Shown piece by piece: positions 7,241-14,800 of a DNA stretch of 34,616 nucleotides. Source of the stretch: an uncultured Collinsella sp. (lineage in GTDB: Bacteria > Actinomycetota > Coriobacteriia > Coriobacteriales > Coriobacteriaceae); assembly GCA_900755685.1 (NCBI GenBank), contig CAAEHI010000028.1, forward strand, positions 1 through 34,616. Reading direction: 5' to 3'. Both the position numbers and the translations under genes were made by a program. Below the pieces are notes generated by a model. It was not told the DNA's origin and searched no databases. It saw only the letters and a list, made by a program, of their open reading frames with translations. How positions within the stretch are numbered: the first letter of the stretch is position 1; every line of letters starts with the position of its first letter.

Positions 7241-9232
7241 ATGTGCGGAAGTCACTTTGATAAGCAAACCCAACGCGAGCGTACCTGCTCGCTGGTTCAC
7301 GGTACCTGGCGTTGTGTGGGTGCCAAAATAGCTTGCGCCGGTGCGTGCGCGCTTATGGTCGGTCAGCTGCTGCTGCCGAGCGTGGCGCTGGCGACGGAAT
7401 GCGCCGATCTCGCCGCTGGGACGGATGAGGTTGCCGCGGCTCCGGTGACGCCGACGGTTGCGGAGGATACGGCTGCAACGACCGCACCAGCTGCTTCGAC
7501 CGCGCCTGCAACCGATGCCGCTCCGGCGGCGCAAGCCACCGTTGAGCCTCAGCAGACAATCCCAGCCGATGCCGTCAATGAGTCTAGCGGTGCTGCGCTC
7601 GCTGGGCAAAACGCTTCTGGCGACGACAATGCCGCCATGCCGGCGAGCAACGCCATCATGCCCTGCGGTGTGACCGATGTTGTTGGCGGCAGCGACGTTA
7701 GGGTCAACACGACCGTGGTCCCCCACTATACGGACTGCGCGCTTCCGAGCAAGGTCACACTCAAAAAGGGCCAGCCGTATACCCACGATTTTCTCGATGT
7801 AGAGGGTGGCATTCCAGAAACGCTTGCGAGCGAAGTTGTCGAGGTTAAGTACTACAGGGCCGATGCCGCTTCGGGCACTCTGGTCGAAGTTCAGGATGCG
7901 TCCATGTCCGACGTGACGGCTCGCTTCGAACCCGTTGGCAATCACATGAGGCTGACGCTGACCTTTACGGGTGGCGCGGCAGGCGGCTCGTATCGACTCA
8001 CGCGCAACGAGGCTCTCTATATTGGCACGGCACTGGAGTATACCGGAACTGACTATGAAGGCAGCTCGACTATCCTCAACGAAACCAGGTACGATTATTA
8101 CCCCCGCTACGTCATCAATAGCGAAATTACGCTCGTTGCGTCAGAAAACGAAGCCCTCCATAACCTGGACGTCAACGACGTGAAGACCGACTACGCGCCC
8201 GGCGAGGTGCCACGCGCGACCGCGACGATCCCCGCTGCCGATGCCGACAAGTACGAGATCGCCTACGAGTGCTGGGAGGAAATGGAGCTCGATATGGAAT
8301 CCGGGGAGTCGGTACCCGTTGCCTTCTGGTATTCCGACCCCGCCAAGTATCCGACGGGCGCGAGGAGGATCGAGCACTTAGAAGAGGGCAAGTTCTACAT
8401 GTACTCCGTTGAGCTGAGGCTCAAGGGCGACAATACCGTGGCCGATGACTGCAATATGAACGTCAACGGTCGTTGGGTGCACCACATCAAGACCGACAAC
8501 GGCGTCTTTGCGCCAATCGCTGGCAATATGCTGTGCGAGCAGCCAATCGACGAATGGTGTGCCATCGACGTTATCGAGATCAACGGCGCCACGACCACCT
8601 TCAAGGCGGGCGATAGGCCGGTCTTTACGGCGAATGTTCCGACGGGCTCCAACTCCCTTCCTCAGTGTGAGTTCTGGACGGGCAGCGACGGCAGCGAAGT
8701 GAACTCTCAGAAGTTCTGGGATCAGAACATCACGAATCACATCGACGTCTTTAAGCCCGGCGTGACCTATCGCTACGGCATCTACCTCAAGTCCGCGCGC
8801 GGATTCTACTTTACGCCCAACACCAAGCTGGTGATCAACGGCCAGGAGTGCGGCTACCAGGTCGCGGACAGCGTATCCGATGACGACACCGGCTGGATCT
8901 ACACCCTGTGGCTCAACACCGATCTGACGTTTACGCCCGAAGCCACGCCGACTCCCGACCCGCAGCCTACGCCGGATCCCAAGCCGACGCCGCAGCCTGA
9001 GGTGAAGCCTGAGGCTAAGCTCGAGGTGAAGCCCGAGACCAAACCCGCGGCCAAGTCGGCCACGACAACCACCATGACCAAGACGGTTGAGAAAACCACA
9101 CCGTCCAAAAAGTCCGATGCTGTCCTAGCTGCCACGGGAGATACCACCGCGATGACAGTCGCCGCTCTGGGCATCGCTGGCGCAACCGTTGCCGCGGCCG
9201 GCATCGCCGCGACCAAGCGTCGCAAGCGTTAG
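7241..9232 (+). CDS. Secreted surface protein with variant LAATG sortase signal
   Basis: A 663-residue exported protein. Start ATG 7241 is set by an AAGGAGGG ribosome site at 7229. Residues 1-51 look like a long signal peptide (basic start, hydrophobic CAGACALMVGQLLLPSVALA). Residues ~55-150 are Ala/Thr/Pro-rich, like a stalk. The central part (~150-580) is beta-rich with at least two related segments (FKAGDRPVFTANVPTGSN and YAPGEVPRATATIPAADADK), probably repeated adhesin-type domains that I cannot name. A Pro-rich linker with TPDP repeats precedes LAATGD (~residue 629), a hydrophobic helix and the tail KRRKR, which is a sortase cell-wall signal with LAATG in place of LPXTG. Ligand unknown. 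Confidence 0.82.
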   Translation: MCGSHFDKQTQRERTCSLVHGTWRCVGAKIACAGACALMVGQLLLPSVALATECADLAAGTDEVAAAPVTPTVAEDTAATTAPAASTAPATDAAPAAQATVEPQQTIPADAVNESSGAALAGQNASGDDNAAMPASNAIMPCGVTDVVGGSDVRVNTTVVPHYTDCALPSKVTLKKGQPYTHDFLDVEGGIPETLASEVVEVKYYRADAASGTLVEVQDASMSDVTARFEPVGNHMRLTLTFTGGAAGGSYRLTRNEALYIGTALEYTGTDYEGSSTILNETRYDYYPRYVINSEITLVASENEALHNLDVNDVKTDYAPGEVPRATATIPAADADKYEIAYECWEEMELDMESGESVPVAFWYSDPAKYPTGARRIEHLEEGKFYMYSVELRLKGDNTVADDCNMNVNGRWVHHIKTDNGVFAPIAGNMLCEQPIDEWCAIDVIEINGATTTFKAGDRPVFTANVPTGSNSLPQCEFWTGSDGSEVNSQKFWDQNITNHIDVFKPGVTYRYGIYLKSARGFYFTPNTKLVINGQECGYQVADSVSDDDTGWIYTLWLNTDLTFTPEATPTPDPQPTPDPKPTPQPEVKPEAKLEVKPETKPAAKSATTTTMTKTVEKTTPSKKSDAVLAATGDTTAMTVAALGIAGATVAAAGIAATKRRKR

Positions 9233-9268
9233 GTTTTGGCGACAGCGCCCATCCTCGGCTTTAGCAAA

Positions 9269-9486
9269 ATCTCAATCTGTAACACCAAACTGTCCAAAAC
9301 GGCTCTAGATGTTACAGATTGAGATGAACTGTTCGACCCCCAACCTAACGTCTCGATCTGTAACACGTAGCGAGGAATTTGGGCTCTAACTGTTACAGAT
9401 TGAGACAAAGCGGAGGCGGTTGGAGCAATATCTCGATCTGTAACAACTACAAGGCTCAACGGGCTCCAGGTGTTACAGATTGAGAC
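9269..9486. repeat. Phased hairpin array A: three 57-nt units, 80-81 nt period
   Basis: Units at 9269-9325, 9350-9406 and 9430-9486. Each is a 16-nt arm (consensus RTCTCRATCTGTAACA), a loop of exactly 25 nt, and the complementary arm TGTTACAGATTGAGAY. Spacers are 24 and 23 nt. Loops differ in sequence, but all have GGCTCY in their 3' half. The same arms and geometry recur in array B at 26955-27253. The array starts 36 bases after the surface-protein stop. Confidence 0.93.
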
Positions 9487-9503
9487 AAAACGACCAGGCA
9501 AGT

Positions 9504-9548
9504 CCCAAACCACCACAAAGGTGCCTGTCCCCATCGTGGTGGTTTGGG
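9504..9548. repeat. GGGGACAGG-type hairpin, reverse orientation
   Basis: CCCAAACCACCAC (9504-9516) pairs perfectly with 9536-9548. The interior reads CTGTCCCC on the plus strand, so the conserved GGGGACAGG core is on the minus strand. The inner part of the stem has mismatches compared with the copies at 5569 and 7182. Confidence 0.8.
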
Positions 9549-9562
9549 CGGTCGGCATAGAA

Positions 9563-9598
9563 AAAGTCCCCGCCGGGCGTGTGCTCGACGGGGACTTT
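9563..9598 (-). terminator. Intrinsic terminator of the nfnA-nfnB operon
   Basis: A 10-bp stem, AAAGTCCCCG (9563-9572) with CGGGGACTTT (9589-9598). On the minus strand the stem is followed by a T-run (complement of AAAAA at 9561-9565). It lies 29 bases beyond the nfnB stop. Confidence 0.8.
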
Positions 9599-9626
9599 GC
9601 CGTTTGGTGGCTAGCGCTGTAGGTGA

Positions 9627-11036
9627 TTACTCGCCCAACAGGCTCTTGGTGATGGAGGCAGCGGCCTTCTTGCCGGCGCCCATCGCCAGAATGACCGTAG
9701 CGGCACCGGTGACGATGTCGCCGCCGGCCCAGATGCGGGGATCGGTGGTCTGGCCGGTCTCCTCATCGGCAACGATGTAGCCCCACTTGTTGAGCTCCAT
9801 CTTGCCGCCGATCTTCTTTGCGAAGGGGTTGGCGTTGGTGCCGATAGCCGAGATTGCGACGTCGCAGGGGATCTCCTCGATGGCGCCCTCGATGGGCACC
9901 GGGCGACGACGGCCGGACTCGTCGGGCTCGCCGAGCTCCATCTTCTGGACCTTGACGGCGCACACGGAGCCGTCCTCGCCAGCGACAAACTCGAGCGGGG
10001 AGACGAGCGGCAGAACCTCGACGCCCTCGGCCTTGGCGTGGTGCAGCTCGGCACGACGGCAAGGCATCTCATCCTCGGTACGACGGTAGGCGATGATGGC
10101 GTGCTCGGCGCCCAGGCGCTTGGCGGTACGGACGGCGTCCATAGCCACGTTGCCGCCACCAAAGACAACGACGTTCTTGCCGTGCTTGGTGGGGGTGTCG
10201 TACTCGGGGAACTTGTTGGCCTTCATCAGGTTCACGCGGGTGAGGTACTCGTTCGCGAAGAAGACGTTGGGCAGGTTCTCGCCGGGGACGTTGAGGAACT
10301 TGGGCAGGCCAGCGCCGGTCGCCACGTAGATGGCGTCGAAGCCCTGCTCGAACAGCTCCTCGGCCGTGGCCATGTTGCCCACGACGGAGTTGTACTCAAA
10401 CTTGACGCCCATGTCCTCCAGGCCGTCAATCTCGCGCTTGACGACTGCCTTGGGCAGGCGGAACTCGGGGATGCCGTAGACCAGCACGCCGCCGCCGGTA
10501 AAGAAGGCCTCGAAGACGGTGACGTCAAAGCCGTTACGGGCGAGCTCGCCGGCGCAGGTGATGCCGGACGGGCCGGAGCCAACGACGGCGACCTTCTTGC
10601 CGTTCTTGGGAGCCATCTTGGGCGTGGAGGCGAGCTCGGGGCGGTCACCCAGGAAGCGCTCGAGCTGGCCGATGGCCACGGGCTCGGACTTCTTACCACG
10701 GATGCACTTGCCCTCGCACTGGTTCTCCTGCGGGCAGACACGACCGCAGATGGCGGGAAGCATGGAGTCCTCGCGGATGGTATCGAGAGCGCCGCCGAAG
10801 TCCTTCTCGCGGATCTGCTCGATAAAGCGGGGGATGTTGATGTTGACGGGGCAGCCCTCAACACAGAACGGCTTCTTGCAGTTGAGGCAGCGCTCGGCCT
10901 CGGCCAACGCCATCTCCTCGGTGAAGCCCTTGTCGACGGGGCGGAAGTCGCAGGCGCGCTCGGCAGCCGGCTCCTCGTTATCGGGGGTGCGGGGCGACTT
11001 CATATCGGCAACGAAACGACCGTTAACTAGTGGCAT
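9627..11036 (-). CDS. nfnB: NfnB: NADPH-binding subunit of ferredoxin:NADP oxidoreductase (GltD-like)
   Basis: A 469-residue iron-sulfur flavoprotein of the GltD family. N-terminal cysteines (CLNCKKPFCVEGCP and CGRVCPQENQCEGKC) bind two [4Fe-4S] clusters. A first dinucleotide fold binds FAD (VAVVGSGPSGITCAGELARN) and a second binds NADPH (VVVFGGGNVAMDAVRTAKRL), with the closing RIWAGGDIVTGAATV. On its own it could be called glutamate synthase small chain, but it directly follows and overlaps by 10 bases an NfnA-type gene, and no GltB large subunit is present. The pair is therefore best read as electron-bifurcating NfnAB, coupling NADH, NADPH and reduced ferredoxin in the cytoplasm. Confidence 0.87.
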   Translation of the reverse strand: MPLVNGRFVADMKSPRTPDNEEPAAERACDFRPVDKGFTEEMALAEAERCLNCKKPFCVEGCPVNINIPRFIEQIREKDFGGALDTIREDSMLPAICGRVCPQENQCEGKCIRGKKSEPVAIGQLERFLGDRPELASTPKMAPKNGKKVAVVGSGPSGITCAGELARNGFDVTVFEAFFTGGGVLVYGIPEFRLPKAVVKREIDGLEDMGVKFEYNSVVGNMATAEELFEQGFDAIYVATGAGLPKFLNVPGENLPNVFFANEYLTRVNLMKANKFPEYDTPTKHGKNVVVFGGGNVAMDAVRTAKRLGAEHAIIAYRRTEDEMPCRRAELHHAKAEGVEVLPLVSPLEFVAGEDGSVCAVKVQKMELGEPDESGRRRPVPIEGAIEEIPCDVAISAIGTNANPFAKKIGGKMELNKWGYIVADEETGQTTDPRIWAGGDIVTGAATVILAMGAGKKAAASITKSLLGE

Positions 11037-11866
11037 GCGCAGCTCTTTTCCTCATAGGCCTTGAGGGACTCGCCCTCTTCGGAACGGTAAGCGGCCTGAC
11101 GGGCACGAAGGTCATCCCAGTCGACCAGGGTGGCATCGAAGTCGGGGCCGTCGACGCAAGCGAACTTGGTCACGCCGCCCACCTCGACGCGGCAGCAGCC
11201 GCACATACCGGTGCCGTCAACCATGATGGGGTTGAGCGACGCGGTGATGGGGGTGTCGTACTTCTGGGCGGTGAGGGTCGAGAACTTCATCATCGGAACG
11301 GGGCCAACGCAGAAGACCTGGCTCACGGCCTTGTCCTGCAGCAGGCGCTCCAGCGGAGCGGTGACAACGCCCTGCTCGCCGTAGGAGCCGTCGTCAGTGG
11401 TGATGTGGATGTGGTCCTCGTCGAGGAGCTCGCGGAACTGGTCCTCCATGAGCAGGAGGTTCTTGGTGCGGGCGCCCATGATGGCGTGAACCTCGTGACC
11501 GGTCTCGACCAGGTGCTTGGCGACCGGGAAGGCAATTGCCAGGCCGACGCCGCCGCCAATGACGGCGCAGGGGCCCTCGGCCATCTCGGTAGGAACGCCC
11601 AGCGGGCCCACGACGTCGCGCAGCGACTCGCCGGTCTCGTAGGTGGACAGCATCTCGGTGGTCTTGCCGATCACCATGAAGATGAACTCGACCCAGCCCT
11701 CGTCACCGTTCCAGCCGGCCAGGGTAAACGGGACACGCTCGCCCGTCTCGTTGGCGCGAACCATGAGGAACTGTCCAGCGTGCGCATGCTTGGCGATTGC
11801 AGGCGCCTCGATGCGGAACTTGAACACCTTCTCCGAGAACTGCGTCTTCTCCAGGATCTTATACAT
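11027..11866 (-). CDS. nfnA: NfnA: NAD-binding FAD/[2Fe-2S] subunit of ferredoxin:NADP oxidoreductase
   Basis: A 279-residue protein of the dihydroorotate-dehydrogenase electron-transfer (PyrK-like) family. It has an FAD beta-barrel (KHAHAGQFLMVRANETGERV, then PFTLAG), an NAD-binding lobe (GGGVGLAIAFPVAKHL) and a C-terminal [2Fe-2S] cysteine cluster (MCGCCRVEVGG...FACVDGPDFD). The -DGPDFD ending and pairing with a GltD-like partner are typical of NfnA. Start ATG 11866 has GAGAGGGG 5 bases upstream. Its last 10 bases overlap nfnB, indicating translational coupling. In a fermenter with a ferredoxin-linked hydrogenase, this enzyme would balance NADPH against reduced ferredoxin and NADH (inference). 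Confidence 0.87.
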   Translation of the reverse strand: MYKILEKTQFSEKVFKFRIEAPAIAKHAHAGQFLMVRANETGERVPFTLAGWNGDEGWVEFIFMVIGKTTEMLSTYETGESLRDVVGPLGVPTEMAEGPCAVIGGGVGLAIAFPVAKHLVETGHEVHAIMGARTKNLLLMEDQFRELLDEDHIHITTDDGSYGEQGVVTAPLERLLQDKAVSQVFCVGPVPMMKFSTLTAQKYDTPITASLNPIMVDGTGMCGCCRVEVGGVTKFACVDGPDFDATLVDWDDLRARQAAYRSEEGESLKAYEEKSCACH

Positions 11867-12050
11867 AGAACCCCTCTCTTGTTAGGGCTGCCGAACCGTG
11901 CCTCCACGGAAATGGACGGTAGCCCGAGTAAAACCGTACGCGCACAGGCGTTGTGCAGACATACGGTGCAAATTATACCCTCATGGACATGCTGTTTACG
12001 TGTGTCTTCGGCGGTTGGGAAAAGGGTTTATCCACTTCGACCTACCAAAT

Positions 12051-12228
12051 AGGGACAGGTTTATTTTGGTCGGTTTTATCAGGCAAAACGGCAAAGGGGG
12101 CCGGCCTCGCACATCGGTGAGACCGGCCCCCTTTGGAGCGCTGCATATGTATGGCGGCACAGGGTTTATTGCGGTGCGGCCGCTGCGGTGTTTCCGCATA
12201 CAGAACCTGCCAAAATAAACCTGTCCCT
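12051..12228. repeat. 178-bp element with 19-bp perfect terminal inverted repeats
   Basis: AGGGACAGGTTTATTTTGG (12051-12069) is the exact complement of 12210-12228. The interior has no gene but contains the terminator at 12092-12135. AAAT sits on both sides (12047-12050 and 12229-12232), a possible short target duplication. The GGGACAGG end links it to the GGGGACAG hairpins elsewhere in the window. Confidence 0.75.
12092..12135 (-). terminator. Strong hairpin terminator, probably for pth
   Basis: A 13-bp perfect GC-rich stem, CAAAGGGGGCCGG (12092-12104) with 12123-12135. On the minus strand it lies ~105 bases beyond the pth stop and is flanked by TTT followed by GCCGTTTTG, so the T-tail is short. 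It may also work in the plus direction, although no plus-strand gene ends here. Confidence 0.55.
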
Positions 12229-12240
12229 AAATAGTAGGTT

Positions 12241-12870
12241 CTAGTGCTTGCCGTTGGCGGAAGCGGCGCCGTTTACGTGATCGCGGGCGTAGATTACGCC
12301 GTGGACGATGGCCAGACCGGCGGCATCTGCGGCGCGGGCGCAGGTGTCCTGGAAATCCTCGGCCTCGCGGGCGCGCAGCTGCTTAAGAACGTAGTCGGCG
12401 ACGGCCATCTTGCCGGGAGGGTTGCCGATGCCGGTGCGGATGCGGCTGAAGTCGCGGCTGCCCATCTTGTCGATGATGGAACGCAGGCCGTTGTGACCGG
12501 CGTGGCCGCCGCCCACCTTAACGCGGACGTCGCCGGCGGGAATATCGAGCTCGTCGTGGATTACGAGCAGCTCCTCGGCCTTGATCTTGTACTCGCGGCA
12601 GAGCTTGGAGATGGGGCCACCCGAGGTATTCATATACGACTGCGGCTTGACCAGTACAATCTGGCGCTTACCGCCCTCTTCCTCGGGATCGTTGATGTTG
12701 ATGAGCGCGACCTCGGCGCCGGCCTGGTTTTTCCAGTACGTGACGCCGGCCTGACGGGCCAGCTCGTCGATCGCTTTGAAGCCAGCGTTGTGGCGGGTTT
12801 CGGCATACTCATCGCCAGGGTTGCCAAGTCCGGCAACCATGCGAATCTTAAGCGGCTGTGCAGCTGCCAT
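12241..12870 (-). CDS. pth: Peptidyl-tRNA hydrolase
   Basis: A 209-residue Pth1-type enzyme that frees peptides from peptidyl-tRNA dropped by ribosomes. Family marks: VAGLGNPGDEYAETRHNAGF with the catalytic His, KPQSYMNTSGGP, VIHDELDIPAGDVRVK, GGGHAGHNGLRSI and RIRTGIGNP. Length is normal, with a short Ala/Asn-rich tail. ATG 12870 is chosen rather than 12876 because AAAGG lies 7 bases upstream of it, while the first ATG would overlap the ribosome site. The gene stands alone on the minus strand, with the terminator at 12092-12135 downstream. Confidence 0.95.
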   Translation of the reverse strand: MAAAQPLKIRMVAGLGNPGDEYAETRHNAGFKAIDELARQAGVTYWKNQAGAEVALININDPEEEGGKRQIVLVKPQSYMNTSGGPISKLCREYKIKAEELLVIHDELDIPAGDVRVKVGGGHAGHNGLRSIIDKMGSRDFSRIRTGIGNPPGKMAVADYVLKQLRAREAEDFQDTCARAADAAGLAIVHGVIYARDHVNGAASANGKH

Positions 12871-13220
12871 GTTCATCCTTTCGTTGATTTGTCGCCTGCT
12901 ATGGTGAGCGACCCTGTTGCCGCTGTCAAATGGAGGGCAATTGAGGTTATTTGAGGGCGTTTGGACGGCCGTCGAAATCGAGGTGGACAGTTAGTTCGGA
13001 TACGTATAAGTTCTGAGAACTCGAATTGCTCGATTCAATGCCGATACGTTGTTTTGGAGCTTTAGTTAGTCCATATGACGCTGTTTTGAAGTCTACCCTG
13101 CCTTCAAATCGGGCGAATGGTATAGAGATAACTGCAAAACAGCCTAATTCAATGTGTCCATTTATACGTATTTGAACTAACTGTCCAGCCCTGCTCGACG
13201 GTGCACGGGTGATTCGCCGT
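12871..13220. other. Intergenic region upstream of pth
   Basis: 350 bases without a gene. The first ~110 bases should hold the pth promoter, which I cannot pinpoint. The element at 12984-13187 fills most of the rest and ends 33 bases before the stop of the nuclease-like gene. Confidence 0.6.
12984..13187. repeat. 204-bp inverted-repeat element, copy 1 (TGGACAGTTAGTTC ends)
   Basis: Ends 12984-13009 and 13162-13187 are 26-bp inverted repeats with two mismatches, beginning TGGACAGTTAGTTC and running into ATACGTATAA. An inner inverted repeat, GCTGTTTTG (13080-13088) and CAAAACAGC (13135-13143), is nested inside. No gene-length frame. Copy 2 at 14512-14714 has the same ends and nearly the same length but a different interior. 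No target duplication is evident. Confidence 0.82.
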
Positions 13221-14348
13221 TTAGACCGGCGCAAGGCCGATTCCGGCCCGCAGGGCGTTGAGCCAAGCGGCCTGACGCTTGCGATAGCCCTTGATACGGT
13301 ATCGGAATCGGACTCCCGCGAGTCGATGCATCGTTTGAGCGAAGGCTTCGAGTGCAACAAGGTCTTTCATTTGGTCGCGATTGATAACCAGGACGTGGAT
13401 GCCCATTGCCTTGAGGCCATTATTTCGATTGCCATCGTGGATGCGAGCGTTTTGAAGCTCATGCCCAATTCCGTTGTATTCGTTGTCGACTCCGGCGGCC
13501 GGGCAATATAGGTCGCAGATGGCGTAAGGGATGCCGGAGGACATGTTGACCGCAAGAGTGTCGAAGTCGATTCGATAGTTGAGTAGCAGGCCTCCCATGG
13601 GCAGGCTGCAACATCCGAATCCGCCAAAGCGCATGGGCGCTCCGAGAACGGCTAACATTAGGGATTCGGCTGGGGATGCAGATCCGGGTCGGGCAAGCTT
13701 GACTGCCGTGCGAAACGAGGTGTATGAGCTACTTTTGGCGAAGCGCGCGCCCGCCTCGAGACCTTCGATGGTCGTGGCGGGCTCGCATTTGTAGTGCGCC
13801 TGTTCGTAGCGGGTTTCGTTCTGCTGTTCGGCTGCCGACTGGCCGCCCAGGCAATCAAGATCGCCCGTCGCTGCGCAGCTATCGCCCTTGGGCCAGATGT
13901 CGTCATAGGCGATGGGGTAGGTTGCCTCGGGCGGAAGGGAGTAGGTTCTGAGCAGCTCCATAAGGAGCATCAAGGTTTTGGCGACCGATTCATTTTTAGA
14001 ACAAAGCATGGCTGTCATGGCAGGAGACGTTGCGTAGATGTCGGCCTCGACGTGCATAATTGCACCTTCAGGAAGCGGAGCGGAGAGAATATGCTGAAGA
14101 AGTCGCTTGTCGGGGCGTCTGTTGTCTTCGTTTGAAACGAGAAGATCGAGTAGTTCAGAATCATCTTCATTCCAGGCGTCGAGTATCGAAAGTGCGCCAA
14201 AGTCTATCGCGTCATTATTGGGAATGCAGCTAGCCAAGGCCTGTGCTTGCTGTTCACTATCAACGGAGTCCCAGGGTAGGGCAGAGTACGCCCGTCGTGC
14301 GCGACGAATTGCGCGGAGGGCGGAGAAATGTGAAATCACGGTCGTCAT
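13221..14348 (-). CDS. Hypothetical protein with DUF559/PD-(D/E)XK-like C-terminal domain
   Basis: A 375-residue protein. Residues ~1-210 are unrecognised. From ~224 the layout follows DUF559/Vsr-like nuclease domains: SPAESL (Glu228), a strand ending ICDLYCP (Asp279), then NEYNGIGHE (Glu290), DGNRNNGLKAMGIHVLVINRDQM. In DUF559 proteins the equivalent stretches are S-x-x-E-S, R-x-D and (E/V)E(Y/L)DG-x-x-H followed by D-x-x-R-x-x-x-L. Here the catalytic region is altered (NG for DG, no obvious Lys), so activity is uncertain. Similar proteins in Coriobacteriia often carry an N-terminal AbiEi-like part, but I cannot see one here. It is flanked by inverted-repeat elements on both sides. Start ATG 14348 has no strong ribosome site. 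Confidence 0.6.
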   Translation of the reverse strand: MTTVISHFSALRAIRRARRAYSALPWDSVDSEQQAQALASCIPNNDAIDFGALSILDAWNEDDSELLDLLVSNEDNRRPDKRLLQHILSAPLPEGAIMHVEADIYATSPAMTAMLCSKNESVAKTLMLLMELLRTYSLPPEATYPIAYDDIWPKGDSCAATGDLDCLGGQSAAEQQNETRYEQAHYKCEPATTIEGLEAGARFAKSSSYTSFRTAVKLARPGSASPAESLMLAVLGAPMRFGGFGCCSLPMGGLLLNYRIDFDTLAVNMSSGIPYAICDLYCPAAGVDNEYNGIGHELQNARIHDGNRNNGLKAMGIHVLVINRDQMKDLVALEAFAQTMHRLAGVRFRYRIKGYRKRQAAWLNALRAGIGLAPV

Positions 14349-14511
14349 AGCTATAACGTACTAAGTTGGCGGCAGAATGCGACCACCATGCCGTTCTTTT
14401 CGCTCAGCGGGGCGCTGCGCGCCACGAACGGCTGGGTGTTATGAAATCGGTGGAATCGGTTGAGGGGATTGCAGGAAATTGAGCTTTGCCGCGAAGGTTG
14501 ACGATAGCTAC

Positions 14512-14714
14512 TGGACAGTTAGTTCAGATACGTATAAAGCGGCGGGTGTTCGAGACGTTTCTAAGGGCCTTCGAGGGCGATTTGAGGGTAAAGATGCGGC
14601 GGTTGTGCTCGAAAAAGATGAGCTTTGGGCGGCATGGCATCCGCCGGGGGAGCTCAGAAGGTTTCGAACGGCCCTTTGGAGCTTTAAAAAATACGTATCT
14701 GAACTAATTGTCCA
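14512..14714. repeat. 203-bp inverted-repeat element, copy 2 (TGGACAGTTAGTTC ends)
   Basis: The outer 24 bp (14512-14535 and 14691-14714) are inverted repeats with one mismatch and match the ends of copy 1 (12984-13187). Inner segments AAGGGCC-TTCGA and TCGAACGGCCCTT also nearly pair, so much of the element could fold into one long hairpin. It is one base shorter than copy 1, but the interiors do not align. Confidence 0.82.
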
Positions 14715-14737
14715 GGGAAGGTTGGCGAGGGATAGAA

Positions 14738-14767
14738 AAAGGGTCGGAAGCGAGCTTCCGACCCTTT
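14738..14767 (-). terminator. Intrinsic terminator of prs
   Basis: A 13-bp perfect stem, AAAGGGTCGGAAG (14738-14750) with 14755-14767, closes a 4-base loop. On the minus strand it ends in TTTTT, 34 bases beyond the prs stop. Confidence 0.9.
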
Positions 14768-14800
14768 AAAAGCATCAAAGATGATGCGATGCGCGGCAGG

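Larger units (their letters stand above)
11867..12240. other. Intergenic region between nfnA and pth
   Basis: 374 bases without a gene. The nfnA promoter must lie between 11867 and ~12050, but I see no clear -35/-10 pair. The remainder is taken up by the 178-bp inverted-repeat element at 12051-12228 and the terminator inside it. Confidence 0.6.
14349..14800. other. Gene-free region between nuclease-like gene and prs
   Basis: 452 bases. A small inverted repeat, GCCGTTC (14390-14396) with GAACGGC (14426-14432), is the only structure in the first part; 14512-14714 is the second inverted-repeat element and 14738-14767 the prs terminator. An open frame at 14479-14769 runs across the element and looks accidental. 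Confidence 0.6.

Noticed and set aside
9269..9486. CRISPR array interpretation of the phased repeats (also for 26955-27253)
   Set aside because: Repeats alternate in orientation, arms are only 16 nt, loops share partial motifs, and no cas genes are in the window.
9627..11036. Annotation as glutamate synthase small chain (GltD)
   Set aside because: No large subunit nearby, and it overlaps an NfnA-type gene, so NfnB is the better reading.
11898..12218. 106-codon frame in the nfnA-pth gap
   Set aside because: It runs through a terminator stem and inverted-repeat ends and has no family resemblance.
14479..14769. 96-codon plus-strand open frame through the second inverted-repeat element
   Set aside because: It covers both repeat ends and the prs terminator, has no ribosome site, and is absent from the first copy of the element.
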